The translations under genes were made by a program, and so were the position numbers. A DNA stretch of 39,868 bases from Candidatus Omnitrophota bacterium (GTDB lineage Bacteria; Omnitrophota; Gorgyraeia; S143-82), in NCBI GenBank assembly GCA_015494585.1, contig WGAY01000016.1:1-39868 (forward strand), given 5' to 3'. Shown here in pieces: positions 30,531 to 39,717 of this stretch (position 1 is its first letter; every line of letters begins with the position of its first letter). Below the pieces are notes generated by a model that was not told where the DNA came from, did no database searches, and saw only the letters and a list, made by a program, of their open reading frames with translations.

Positions 30531-32447
30531 CTATCCACCCCAGGATATGCCAATCTCAGGGATATTGTTCCAGACCTCTTCGACACTCACGCCCATCTCC
30601 TCTGCTTTTTTCTCAAACATATACTGCAAGACCTCTAACTCCCCCTTATCAAACCAAATAAGTCCACAAAGTCCACATATGTCTACCTGAACAGGAAATT
30701 TCTTCGCAAAGACTCTCTTGTACATCATCGAGATGGTCTCTTGTTTTGCGCCAAATTTGCGGTCTCCACATACAGGACATACAAAGGATGGCTCCCTCTT
30801 TATAGGCGCTATTTCATATCTCTTTCCTGAGATCTCCACCATACTGAATAACTTATCCCCCCATTGTCTTATATCATCAGAAAACCCAACCTCTTTCCTT
30901 AACAATATCTTCTTCAGATGGTCCCTATCCAACAACACTCCAAAACAATTCGGACAGGCAAGTACCAAAACACCTTCATAATCGGCCCTGGATAAAAGGA
31001 CATCCCTACACCTTGGACAGTAGACCTGCTTTTTTGCATTTCCAGAGACCTCATCACCGTCCTGAGCGCCTGCATCTTCCACACGGGCAGATACACCAAA
31101 CAACCCCATCATAAGTTCTGGATTATCCTGGATCATAGAGTGGCCTTCTTCGCCTTCTCTCTTTATAAACGTATCTGGCGGAAGTCCCATGGTAGCAAGT
31201 TCTTTCACAGTAAAGGGACCCCTCCATGCACTGTCAAGAAAGACCATCCATCTATCAGCCCCAGAATCAACCTGGAAATCGGCCCCATCTTCCTTATCGC
31301 CCAGAAATATCAGGCCTGTCTTGGACCGTGCCTCTATTTTGGCCTTTTCCTCGGCGATGATCTGACGTTCAAGCTCATCGGGGGAGACCCCAGCGATATT
31401 ACAGACAATAGATATCCTGTCAGTAATGGGTGGATGGGTATTGAATAGAGATTCGGCCAAAGAGGAACCTGAAGAGAGTCGTTCAGGTGTAAATGGATTA
31501 GAAATGAATAACGCCCCCACTGTCTTGTCAGTTATCAATTTCACACTCTTATGCCCGTTCTTTATCTTCAATAGCGCCCTTGCCAGGCTTATAGGGTCTC
31601 TTACTATCTTGATAGCCAGTGCATCGGCACGGTATTCTCTCTGTCTGGATATAAGGGTAATCAGCATATAATTTAGATATGACCACAGGAGGGATATAAT
31701 AAAAACAACCAGGCCAATTAAGGCCAGGACATTTATACCCGAAGAGCGACTAGCCCTTATGTTTACCCTGCTATCTCTATCCCTCGCCGACCTATAGCTA
31801 TAGACTCCTGCCAACCCCAGCTTCAACATACCCAGACCCACTTCCTTCATGGCCGCATATACGGACATAATGGCACTGAACATCGTGGTGGTAACCACAT
31901 CGCCTGACATAACATGGCCCATCTCATGACCTACCACTGCCTCCAATTCATGGCGGGTAAGTTTAGCCAGAGCACCCTCTGTAACACCGATGACGATCTT
32001 GCCTGAGAAGTCCTGACAGGTAAAGGCGTTTATATCTGTATCGGGCAGAATCCTAGGTTCTATATTCTTGATACCAGAGGCAATCTTGACCTCATCTATT
32101 ATGTTCACAAACTGCTTGTGATAGCGGTCATCTGGCTCTGGCGGATAGCCCTTGAACATAGATACAATATGGCGCAAGGAAAAACCAGACAGAAGCCAGG
32201 AGACAAGACTCAGCACAACTGCAGCCAGCAGAACCTGCAGGCCAAGCCTCGTATGAAACAACTGATGGTTGACCCAGCGTATGACTGACGGGAAAGATGC
32301 GCCGGACATAAAACCAATCCGCGCTACAAATAGCACGGCATAGGTGGTAACGAAAAAGCCAACCGTATAAGAAAGCATTAATAAAAGAAGAAGGAGAAAG
32401 ACATAGCGATCCTTTTTGCGTTTTATCTCTAGGAAATTAAACCGCAT
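30531..32447 (-). CDS. Large M48 (HtpX-like) membrane metalloprotease with GYF-like and two zinc-ribbon domains
   Basis: Two hydrophobic segments near the N-terminus (about 15-45 and 68-90) are followed by an M48 core with HEMGH (174-178) and the third zinc ligand Glu in REYRADALA (about 270-278). Further hydrophobic segments lie between them (about 236-266). The typical NTHPPITDRI follows at about 336. Then come a GYF_2/DUF4339-like domain (WMVFLDSAWRGPFTVKEL, about 400-435) and two TFIIB-like zinc ribbons (CPRC...CPNC at about 477-515 and CPVC...CGLC at about 553-600, each ending in a 'LD/FDKGEL'-like stretch). Ordinary HtpX is about 290 residues and this protein has 638. It is a predicted inner-membrane quality-control protease; lemA is directly upstream. 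Confidence 0.88.
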   Translation of the reverse strand: MRFNFLEIKRKKDRYVFLLLLLLMLSYTVGFFVTTYAVLFVARIGFMSGASFPSVIRWVNHQLFHTRLGLQVLLAAVVLSLVSWLLSGFSLRHIVSMFKGYPPEPDDRYHKQFVNIIDEVKIASGIKNIEPRILPDTDINAFTCQDFSGKIVIGVTEGALAKLTRHELEAVVGHEMGHVMSGDVVTTTMFSAIMSVYAAMKEVGLGMLKLGLAGVYSYRSARDRDSRVNIRASRSSGINVLALIGLVVFIISLLWSYLNYMLITLISRQREYRADALAIKIVRDPISLARALLKIKNGHKSVKLITDKTVGALFISNPFTPERLSSGSSLAESLFNTHPPITDRISIVCNIAGVSPDELERQIIAEEKAKIEARSKTGLIFLGDKEDGADFQVDSGADRWMVFLDSAWRGPFTVKELATMGLPPDTFIKREGEEGHSMIQDNPELMMGLFGVSARVEDAGAQDGDEVSGNAKKQVYCPRCRDVLLSRADYEGVLVLACPNCFGVLLDRDHLKKILLRKEVGFSDDIRQWGDKLFSMVEISGKRYEIAPIKREPSFVCPVCGDRKFGAKQETISMMYKRVFAKKFPVQVDICGLCGLIWFDKGELEVLQYMFEKKAEEMGVSVEEVWNNIPEIGISWGG

Positions 32448-32486
32448 AATCTACACAGCATTGGTTTTATATCAACAAAGGCCAAT

Positions 32487-33056
32487 CTAAAACTCGATCT
32501 TGACTTCTTTTCTCTCCTCCTCATCCGCCTCAAATAAAGGCATCTTTTGAAAATTAAACATCCCGGCAATTATATTCATAGGGAACATCTCTATTTTGGT
32601 ATTGTAAAGGGTCGTCTCGTCATTATAGAACTGGCGAGCAAACGCAATCTTGTTTTCTGTAGATACTAGCTCTTCATGGAGCCTCATCATCTGGGCATCG
32701 GCCTTGAGGTTGGGATAACGCTCGGCCACTGCAAACAACGACCGCAGGGTCTGACTCAGAAAATTCTCTGCTTTTACCCGTTCCTCTAAGTTATCCGCAC
32801 TGACATTGATTGCCTGGGTCCTGGCCTTTATAACTGCCTCTAGCGTCTCTCTTTCGTGCTGCATATACTTCTTTGCCACCTCGACCAGATTCGGTATCAG
32901 GTCATGCCTTCGCTTGAGCTGTACATCTATTTGGGCCCAGGCGTTCTTGACGCGATTCCTTAACTGGACCAGACTGTTATAGGCGCCAGCTACGAGGACT
33001 ACCAGGGCTACTATGGTCAGTAAAAATAACAAAAATACACCCATCAAAATAGCCAT
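32487..33056 (-). CDS. lemA: LemA family protein
   Basis: This is an N-terminally anchored protein (hydrophobic residues 5-25) with a long helical domain: YNSLVQLRNRVKNAWAQIDVQLKRRHDLIPNLVE is the family signature, and FARQFYNDETTLYNTKIEMFPMNIIAGMF closes it. I choose ATG 33056 (189 residues), because AGGAGG (33062-33067) is five bases upstream; the ORF-track GTG is at 33062. LemA function is unclear, but pairing with M48 proteases is recurrent, as here. Confidence 0.95.
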   Translation of the reverse strand: MAILMGVFLLFLLTIVALVVLVAGAYNSLVQLRNRVKNAWAQIDVQLKRRHDLIPNLVEVAKKYMQHERETLEAVIKARTQAINVSADNLEERVKAENFLSQTLRSLFAVAERYPNLKADAQMMRLHEELVSTENKIAFARQFYNDETTLYNTKIEMFPMNIIAGMFNFQKMPLFEADEEERKEVKIEF

Positions 33057-33068
33057 AACCACCTCCTT

Positions 33069-33917
33069 TTAATTTCCCCCTCTCTCTCCTCCAATAAGAT
33101 TCACCGTATAGGTCGTATAAGCGAGATTAACGTCCGCCACACCATCCACCCATTCCAGAAATTCCTCGCTTATCTTACTACTCGTTCCCCTGCGTTGTTT
33201 TGTCTCTATCATGTAGCGCAGCGTTAACTTTACTCCACTGTCCACGACCGAGACATAGACTATGGGAGTAAATTTATTAAAATGTATCATATAATTATTT
33301 GCCATCCGTCGTACCTTCTCTGCCACAATAGATTCTCTATCCTGGGCCCACTTATTGCCTATCTCAAGCAAGGCCTTTTTTGCCTTTTTCCAGTTGGAAT
33401 CAAATGTTACGATAAAACTCAATTCATTCCATATAAACTCAAAACCACGCGTATAATTGAAACAGGGATGCTTAAACACAAAGCTATTCGGTATATGCAC
33501 TATCCTGCCAGTGCTCTGCTCGGCCTCTACCCAGTTCCCAACCTCGAGAAGCGTAGTCTGAAAGGTCCTTATATCAATGACATCACCCTTGACCCCGTTT
33601 ATCTCTATCCTATCGCCAAGGTCATATGGCTTCTTTATCAGTATAAACAACCACCCCGCAATACATAACACCGCCTCCTGAAGGGCCATGGCAATTCCAG
33701 CACTGGCAATACCAAGGACAAGTGACAGATTCAGGTGTGAGATAACACGTCTGCCTGCGACCACAAAAAACAGAAAGATAAATACATAGACAATGACCTT
33801 GCGCAGAATATGACGCTTTTTAAGATCCCTTACTGTATTATTTACTACCAAAACAAGGAGATGTGCAATAAGCCACAGGAATGCCCCTAACAACAATAGG
33901 TAAATAGCCGTGCGCAA
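33069..33917 (-). CDS. MscS-family mechanosensitive channel
   Basis: This 282-residue inner-membrane protein has about three hydrophobic helices. The pore-lining stretch LVLGIASAGIAMALQEAV resembles the MscS TM3 pattern, followed by the beta domain KPYDLGDRIEINGVKGDVIDIRTFQTTL and a HIPNSFVF turn. It is predicted to release solutes on hypo-osmotic shock. The start is TTG 33917 with a G-run five bases upstream. It opens the MscS-LemA-M48-antiporter run; the 119-base AT-rich gap upstream (33918-34036) holds no clear promoter. Confidence 0.9.
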   Translation of the reverse strand: MRTAIYLLLLGAFLWLIAHLLVLVVNNTVRDLKKRHILRKVIVYVFIFLFFVVAGRRVISHLNLSLVLGIASAGIAMALQEAVLCIAGWLFILIKKPYDLGDRIEINGVKGDVIDIRTFQTTLLEVGNWVEAEQSTGRIVHIPNSFVFKHPCFNYTRGFEFIWNELSFIVTFDSNWKKAKKALLEIGNKWAQDRESIVAEKVRRMANNYMIHFNKFTPIVYVSVVDSGVKLTLRYMIETKQRRGTSSKISEEFLEWVDGVADVNLAYTTYTVNLIGGERGGN

Positions 33918-34036
33918 ACATACCCCCCTTTTATTAATTTATTAATATTAATTTTATAAAATTGCCTAACTTATGTCCAGACAAATATTTATTATCTATG
34001 TCTATGTAAAGTAGGAAGTTTTCCCAAAAATCAGTT

Positions 34037-34972
34037 TTATTTATCTAGCTGGATGGGAAATAGATTGTAGTCATAGGGAGCAGTTACTGCCATTGGTTTT
34101 CCAGAAAACGGATGTTTGAATTCTATCTTGTAGGCATGAAGCCCCATCCTTTTAAAATCATCCTTTCTTCCATACTTTTTGTCCCCTACTATCGGATGGC
34201 CAATATGCCTCATATGGACCCTGATCTGATGTGTTCGTCCAGTATGTATCTCTACCTTTAATAAGCTAGTACCATCTTCTAGCCCCTCTAATACCTTATA
34301 CTCTGTAATAGCCTCTCTAGCCGCACCTGAATACCCAACACGAAACAACTGCCTGCGAATAGGATGTCTCTCAATTGGCATATCTATTACATCCTCGTCA
34401 AACTCAAGGGGCCCCCATACCCTGGCCAAATATATCTTCTTCATCTTCCTCTTCTCAAACAGTCTAGAAAGGCGATAGTGAACATCATTACCCTTGGCAA
34501 TCAATATCACCCCTGATGTCTCCTTATCTAGTCTATGGACTACCCCAGGTCTATCCTTTCCCCCTATATCAGAGAGGTTAGACCCCCCAAGATAACCAAG
34601 GACCGCATTGGCTAATGTGCCAGAATCAACCCCAGCTCCAGGGTGAACTACCATCCCTGCAGGCTTATTTATAGCAAGTATGTACTCATCCTCATAGAGG
34701 ATATCCAGATCCACAGATTCAGGAGTAAGATTGGATTCTGGCCTCTGGCAAGCAGAGATAAAATCATCCGATAATAGCAAAATATCCCCATCTGAAAGCC
34801 GGTAAGATGGCCTTATAGATACAGGTGTCCCACCCTTTCTCTTTACCCTGACCATAGAAGTCCTGATAGCCGCCTTTATCTTTTCCCTTGAGAGTTCGGG
34901 AAAGAGCCGATGGAGGAATACATCTGTCCTTTCTCCAACACCATTTTCTGGAACAGCTATTCCCTCTTCCAT
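34037..34972 (-). CDS. rluD: RluD-family 23S rRNA pseudouridine synthase
   Basis: It isomerises uridines in 23S rRNA. An N-terminal S4-like RNA-binding domain (FLHRLFPELSREKIKAAI) precedes the catalytic domain, with the active Asp in RPGVVHRLDKETSGVILIAK and the closing HTGRTHQIRVHMRHIGHPIVGDKKYG. I choose ATG 34972 (311 residues), overlapping lgt by 16 bases; the ORF-track GTG 35017 adds a hydrophobic stretch (WIGYLWYYFIA) that reads like non-coding extension. No strong ribosome-binding site is present, suggesting coupling to lgt. RluD versus RluC specificity is inferred from overall similarity. Confidence 0.9.
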   Translation of the reverse strand: MEEGIAVPENGVGERTDVFLHRLFPELSREKIKAAIRTSMVRVKRKGGTPVSIRPSYRLSDGDILLLSDDFISACQRPESNLTPESVDLDILYEDEYILAINKPAGMVVHPGAGVDSGTLANAVLGYLGGSNLSDIGGKDRPGVVHRLDKETSGVILIAKGNDVHYRLSRLFEKRKMKKIYLARVWGPLEFDEDVIDMPIERHPIRRQLFRVGYSGAAREAITEYKVLEGLEDGTSLLKVEIHTGRTHQIRVHMRHIGHPIVGDKKYGRKDDFKRMGLHAYKIEFKHPFSGKPMAVTAPYDYNLFPIQLDK

Positions 34973-35700
34973 AGCAATAAAATAATACCACAAGTAACCA
35001 ATCCAAGGGACAACCACTGAGAAAACCTCAATCCCATATACGTTGGGACAAGATCATATCGCAGAAACTCAACCCCAAACCTGAACAGCCCATAAAGGAG
35101 CATATAGAAGCCAACTATCTTGCCCTTACCTATCCCATAACGTCTCCTGACCACAAGAAGAATGAGAAATATTATCAGCAATCCGACACTTGATATGAGC
35201 TGAGTAGGGATAAGCTTCTGTCCTAGAGCAGGCAGATATATCCCTAACCTATCCGAAGGCAGACCATAACAACATCCATTAAAGAAACAGCCAATTCGCC
35301 CAACAGAATGGGCCAGGGCGATACATGGACTTACAAGATCAAAGAAGCGTAACAATGACTGTCCCTTGACCTTCAAATACAGGCCCCCTGCAAGGAGCGC
35401 AGAAAACAGCCCTCCGTACCAGACCCTGCCGCTACCAAATATCCAGAGGAACTCTTTCATCCAGTTATCGACTTCATAGGGGTATTGCAACATATAGAGC
35501 CAATGCGAGCCGGCTATCCCTGCTAGTATGGACACAAACAAAAATCCTTCCAGGATATCCGGCGAAACCTCTTTATATCTTCTGGCAGACAAAAGGGCAC
35601 AATACCATCCCAAGGCTATACCAATTGCCGCGAGGACTCCGTAAGAATAGATTGCTATCTCCCTGCCAAATATGTGAACCGAAAACAAAATAGGATGCAT
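34957..35700 (-). CDS. lgt: Phosphatidylglycerol:prolipoprotein diacylglyceryl transferase
   Basis: Lgt transfers diacylglycerol to the lipobox Cys of prolipoproteins in the inner membrane. The 247-residue polytopic protein starts MHPILFSVHIFGREIAIYSYG and has FGSGRVWYGGLF, the HSVGRIGCFFNGCCYG signature and YGLFRFGVEFLRYD. The signature has Cys residues where E. coli Lgt has IGNFINGE, a variant known in other phyla. I choose ATG 35700; the ORF-track TTG 35709 overlaps the previous stop. A lipobox protein in the same window (28774-29469) is a plausible client. Confidence 0.92.
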   Translation of the reverse strand: MHPILFSVHIFGREIAIYSYGVLAAIGIALGWYCALLSARRYKEVSPDILEGFLFVSILAGIAGSHWLYMLQYPYEVDNWMKEFLWIFGSGRVWYGGLFSALLAGGLYLKVKGQSLLRFFDLVSPCIALAHSVGRIGCFFNGCCYGLPSDRLGIYLPALGQKLIPTQLISSVGLLIIFLILLVVRRRYGIGKGKIVGFYMLLYGLFRFGVEFLRYDLVPTYMGLRFSQWLSLGLVTCGIILLLWKRE

Positions 35701-35705
35701 AGGAA

Positions 35706-36785
35706 TCAAGTATGAAGTACTGCCTTTACCTCTTTTAAGACCCTATCAACGGTTATATCCTTGATACAGGCATAGTCCCTGCTGCACTCAGGCATCCTAA
35801 AATTTCTATAACATGGCCTGCAGTCTACCTCTGAAGTCACTATACGTATCTTAGCTGGATCTCCCAATGGTCTGTACACATCCTCTGGCACAGGCCCCAT
35901 AATGGATATAACCTCTGTTCCAGCCGCCGCTGATAGATGGGCCGGACCACCATCATTTGTAATCGAAAGCACTGCCAACTTCAATACAGAGACCGTCTCT
36001 CTTATAGTAAGCCTCCCCCTGAAATCAAAGGCCCGTCTGGTACGCTGAAGCTCGATCGGCAATTGCATTGTTTCCTTATCGGATTCATCGCCCATCACAA
36101 AGACATAAATAGAAGAGTCCAACAATAAAATCTTCAAAATTAGCTCTAAAAACTTCTCACCCTGCCAGAGTTTTTTGTGTCTTTCCCTTCCCCAGCTAGC
36201 TCCACCACCTGGAAATACGCAGACTACCCGCGCATTCTCATTCAATCCAAGGTTGTAGAGCAACAGGTCGGCAAACTCCTGTTCCTTTTCTGAAAGATAT
36301 ATCCGCACATCGTAATCCGTATAAGAGACCTCATCCCCAGGGGCAATCAATCCATAGAGGTCAAAATAATAACTCGCCATATGGCGATTGAGATTCGTTA
36401 TGGCCAATTTCTTAGACAAAAATGTTCCCCGTGACTTATAATCCAGTCCAACTCTCTCTCTTATCCCTGCCAGGAAAAGCAAAAACGATAAGTTCCTGTT
36501 GAGTGTCAGGTCTATGGCCAAATCAGCATGCACATTACAGAGTTGTCTGAAAAACTCCAGCTTTTTCCTCAATCCCTTTTTTATCTCATCTCTATCGTAA
36601 AGGATAATATCATCTATGTAGGGGTTGGCCTCCAGCACAGCCCTGGAACGGGAATTACATACATAAGCACAGTGTGAGATATTCTGTCTCTCTTTCAGGG
36701 CAGATAATAAAGGGATAGAGAATAAAACATCCCCTATCCCGTAGGGATTAAATATAAGCAGCCGCCTTCTTTTTTGCCTTTTCAC
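35706..36785 (-). CDS. Glycosyltransferase family 9 (LPS heptosyltransferase-like)
   Basis: GT9 enzymes typically add ADP-heptose to the LPS inner core at the cytoplasmic membrane. The 359-residue protein opens with LLIFNPYGIGDVLFSIPLL, has the nucleotide-sugar region VVCVFPGGGASWGRERHKKLW and ITNDGGPAHLSAAAGTEVISIMGP, and a C-terminal Cys-containing stretch CRPCYRNFRMPECSRDYAC, often seen in this family. The exact sugar is unknown. The start is GTG 36785, three bases after the small secreted gene; no strong ribosome-binding site. Confidence 0.9.
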   Translation of the reverse strand: MKRQKRRRLLIFNPYGIGDVLFSIPLLSALKERQNISHCAYVCNSRSRAVLEANPYIDDIILYDRDEIKKGLRKKLEFFRQLCNVHADLAIDLTLNRNLSFLLFLAGIRERVGLDYKSRGTFLSKKLAITNLNRHMASYYFDLYGLIAPGDEVSYTDYDVRIYLSEKEQEFADLLLYNLGLNENARVVCVFPGGGASWGRERHKKLWQGEKFLELILKILLLDSSIYVFVMGDESDKETMQLPIELQRTRRAFDFRGRLTIRETVSVLKLAVLSITNDGGPAHLSAAAGTEVISIMGPVPEDVYRPLGDPAKIRIVTSEVDCRPCYRNFRMPECSRDYACIKDITVDRVLKEVKAVLHT

Positions 36786-36788
36786 AAA

Positions 36789-37208
36789 CTACTTTTCCGC
36801 TTCGCTGCCGGCAGTCTCTTCTTCTTTTTGACTTTGTAGTTTTGCAGTTATTACCGCCTCGGCAATTGGGGTACCGTCATTGGAATAGGTATAACTGACC
36901 TCAATATCGTCGCCAGGATTTATTTCCTTCAACTTCATGCCTATATATTCGGTTTTATCGCTGGTAGATATAGTAATTACCTTGTCCTCATCATTCTCGA
37001 AATCATAGTAAGAAATATCTATCGTGCCATCTCCCAGGTTTACTGATTTAACTATACCCATTACCCATTCTCTTGCCGCAGTATCAGCCTTTGTAGTAGC
37101 TGATTGGGCAGAACTGTCCTCTTTAGATGTTTCTTCTGAAAAGCCATAATAAGGTGCCACAACCAGGACCAATCCACATACAAACACAGGAAACAATTTC
37201 CTTAACAT
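36789..37208 (-). CDS. Small secreted protein with OB-like beta domain (unknown function)
   Basis: The start is ATG 37208, because GGAGG lies seven bases upstream and a clean signal peptide follows (MLRKLFPVFVCGLVLVVAPY..., likely cut near GFS-EE); the ORF-track start at 37253 overlaps leuS. The 139-residue protein has a Ser/Thr/Lys-rich linker, then a beta-rich region (GIVKSVNLGDGTIDISYYDF ... KVITISTSDKTEY ... INPGDDIEVSYTY). Its alternating pattern, ending in an acidic tail, resembles small periplasmic OB-fold-like proteins. I do not recognise a function. It sits between leuS and the GT9 gene. Confidence 0.75.
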   Translation of the reverse strand: MLRKLFPVFVCGLVLVVAPYYGFSEETSKEDSSAQSATTKADTAAREWVMGIVKSVNLGDGTIDISYYDFENDEDKVITISTSDKTEYIGMKLKEINPGDDIEVSYTYSNDGTPIAEAVITAKLQSQKEEETAGSEAEK

Positions 37209-37249
37209 CTTTACACCTCCCCCGTTTATAACTATCTCAATCTTTCTTT

Positions 37250-39679
37250 TCATTTTACAACAATATTCACCAATTTTTTAGGGACAATTATTATCCTATC
37301 TATAGTCTTGCCATCTATATAGCGATTAACTTCCTCTTTCGCCGCCTCCTCCAGCGCCTCTTTGTCCGCGTTAGCTGCAGCCTTGATGCGGCCCCTCACT
37401 TTTCCATTGACCTGTATTACATATTCAACCACATCTTCCTTCAGATAGGCCTCATCGTATTCAGGCCAGGGATGACTGTCAAGTGCCTCTTTCTCCCCCA
37501 GCCTTCGCCACATCTCCTCGCTTATATGTGGAACGAAAGGATAAAGAAGCAATATCATATTCCTTAATGCCGTACCAAACACATCTCTTCCAACTTCTCT
37601 GGTCCTATACTCGTAAAGTGTATTTACCAACTCCATTATACTGCTTACCGCTGTATTGAAGTGGAAGTCAACCTCCATATCCCTGGTCACCTTCTTTATT
37701 GTCGAATGGACCTTTTTTAGGACTGCTCGATTTGCATCGTCCTGCCCTTCTTCGGGCAGATTGTTGTATATGTCTATAAGATTCCAGACCCTATTTAGGA
37801 ACCTCCATATCCCCTCCACCGCGCGGTCATTCCATTCAGCATCCTTATCAGGGGGACCTATAAAGAGTATATAGAGACGCATCGTGTCTGCACCATATTT
37901 ATCTATCAGACTATCTGGACTGACGACATTGCCCTTTGACTTTGACATCTTTGCGCCGTCTTTTACTATCATCCCTTGGGTAAAGAGGCGGGCGAACGGC
38001 TCGTCAAACGACAACAGTCCCATATCATAGAGAACCTTTGTGAAAAACCGCGAGTACATAAGGTGGAGTATTGCGTGTTCCACTCCACCGATATACTGAT
38101 CTACTGGCAGCCACTTGTTTACCAATGCACTATCAAACGCCTTATCCTCATCCCTGGGGGAAATATATCGAAGGAAATACCAACTGGAATCAACAAAGGT
38201 ATCCATTGTATCGGTCTCTCTCTTGGCCTTAGCCCCGCAGGCTGGGCAGCTCGTATACAGGAATTCCTCAACGTATGTAAGGGGCGACTCACCAGTAGGA
38301 CGGAACTCCTTTACATCTGGTAATATCACGGGTAGATCCTCCTCAGGTACAGGGACAATCCCGCACTTATCACAATATATAATCGGGATAGGCGCCCCCC
38401 AGTACCTCTGACGGGATATAAGCCAATCTCTTAATCTGTAATTCACCTTTCGCCTGCCCCAGCCGTTTTCCTCAATCCAATCAGCTATCCTTTGTTTTGC
38501 CTCCTCAGAGTCAAGGCCATTAAATTGTCCAGAGTTTATCATTATTCCCTCATCTTCCCAGGCACAATCATCAAGATTGGCCTGGTTATTGTGAATTACC
38601 TCGATTATCCTCAGGTTATGTCTTTTAGCAAATTCCCAGTCCCTCTGATCATGGGCAGGGACTGCCATAACCGCACCCGTACCATACTCGGTTACCACAT
38701 AATTACCAATCCATAGAGGAACACGCTCTCCATTGACCGGGTTAATCACACAAAGACCGGTATCTATACCCTTCTTCTCGGCAACCGAACCGCGATCTAT
38801 GTGGCGTTCTCTCAATACCTCGTTGTTGAATGCCCTTATATCATCGGCCCTTGGAGACAGCTCTAATATCTTATCTATGTACTGATAATCTGGTGCAATG
38901 ACTACATAGGTTACACCAAATATTGTATCTATTCTGGTCGTAAAACACCTTATCTTTATATCCGAACCCTCCAAAGGAAACTCTATCTCTACGCCTTCAC
39001 TTTTACCTATCCAATTCCTCTGCATAGTCTTGACCCGCTCAGGCCATTCCACGAGTCTGTCTATGTCCTTTAAAAGGCGCTCAGCATAATCAGTAATTTT
39101 GAAGAACCACTGCTCTAGTTCCCTTTGTTCAACCAAAGTAGAACAGCGCTCGCACTTGCCCTCGATAACTTGTTCGTTTGCCAGAACCGTATTACAGGAC
39201 GGACACCAATTGACAGCTGCCTTTTTTTTATAGGCAAGCCCCTTTTTATAAAACTGGAGAAATAACCACTGCGTCCATTTGTAGTAATCAGGCAAACAGG
39301 TGGTAATCTCCCTTTCCCAATCGTAACCAATGCCCCAACTTTTCAGCTGCTCCTTTATCCTAGCGATATTCTTTAAAGTCCAGTCCCTCGGATGTATCCC
39401 TCGCTTAATCGCTGCATTCTCTGCTGGTAGGCCAAAGGCATCCCATCCCATCGGAGATAGGACCGAGTATCCGCGCATTCGTTTATACCGAGAGACCGCA
39501 TCTCCTATCACATAATTACGGGCATGACCAACGTGCAATTCAGCAGAGGGATAAGGAAACATTACCAGTGAATAATACTTTTTCTCCTTCGCCACCGCTG
39601 CAACATCTACATTGAATATACGATTCTCTTCCCAGTATTTCTGCCACTTCTTTTCTATATCCTTGAAAGGATAGCCCAT
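37250..39679 (-). CDS. leuS: Leucyl-tRNA synthetase
   Basis: It charges tRNA-Leu. I choose ATG 39679 (809 residues), because AGGAGGG lies a few bases upstream; the ORF-track start 39703 is earlier. The protein has the class I HIGH motif as HVGH (49-52), a Cys cluster NWCPSCN...CERC near 155-175, the CP1 editing domain with TTRIDTIFG and GTGAVMAVPAHDQRDWEF, the zinc-like YCDKCG insert, SSWYFLRYISP and KMSKSKGNVVSP. TTRPDT, the usual editing motif, has Ile for Pro. It is the first complete gene of the leftward block, directly inside the terminal repeat. The TTGAGT/GATAAT pair spanning the repeat edge is only a weak promoter candidate. Confidence 0.97.
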   Translation of the reverse strand: MGYPFKDIEKKWQKYWEENRIFNVDVAAVAKEKKYYSLVMFPYPSAELHVGHARNYVIGDAVSRYKRMRGYSVLSPMGWDAFGLPAENAAIKRGIHPRDWTLKNIARIKEQLKSWGIGYDWEREITTCLPDYYKWTQWLFLQFYKKGLAYKKKAAVNWCPSCNTVLANEQVIEGKCERCSTLVEQRELEQWFFKITDYAERLLKDIDRLVEWPERVKTMQRNWIGKSEGVEIEFPLEGSDIKIRCFTTRIDTIFGVTYVVIAPDYQYIDKILELSPRADDIRAFNNEVLRERHIDRGSVAEKKGIDTGLCVINPVNGERVPLWIGNYVVTEYGTGAVMAVPAHDQRDWEFAKRHNLRIIEVIHNNQANLDDCAWEDEGIMINSGQFNGLDSEEAKQRIADWIEENGWGRRKVNYRLRDWLISRQRYWGAPIPIIYCDKCGIVPVPEEDLPVILPDVKEFRPTGESPLTYVEEFLYTSCPACGAKAKRETDTMDTFVDSSWYFLRYISPRDEDKAFDSALVNKWLPVDQYIGGVEHAILHLMYSRFFTKVLYDMGLLSFDEPFARLFTQGMIVKDGAKMSKSKGNVVSPDSLIDKYGADTMRLYILFIGPPDKDAEWNDRAVEGIWRFLNRVWNLIDIYNNLPEEGQDDANRAVLKKVHSTIKKVTRDMEVDFHFNTAVSSIMELVNTLYEYRTREVGRDVFGTALRNMILLLYPFVPHISEEMWRRLGEKEALDSHPWPEYDEAYLKEDVVEYVIQVNGKVRGRIKAAANADKEALEEAAKEEVNRYIDGKTIDRIIIVPKKLVNIVVK

Positions 39680-39717
39680 AATCCCTCCTGATATAATTAT
39701 CACAGATAATACATTAA

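Noticed and set aside
33918-34036. Promoter or small gene in the AT-rich gap between rluD and the MscS gene
   Set aside because: TTGTCT and TATAAA occur but at 20-base spacing, and no ORF with a start and ribosome-binding site fits.
6925-39515. Plus-strand ORFs across the right block (e.g. 7166-7525, 26125-26586, 26896-27336, 30271-30690, 37976-38323)
   Set aside because: All are shadows of minus-strand genes with clear motifs; none has independent support.
37250-39679. T-box or leucine attenuator before leuS
   Set aside because: Only 39 bases separate leuS from the upstream repeat gene, too short for such a leader.
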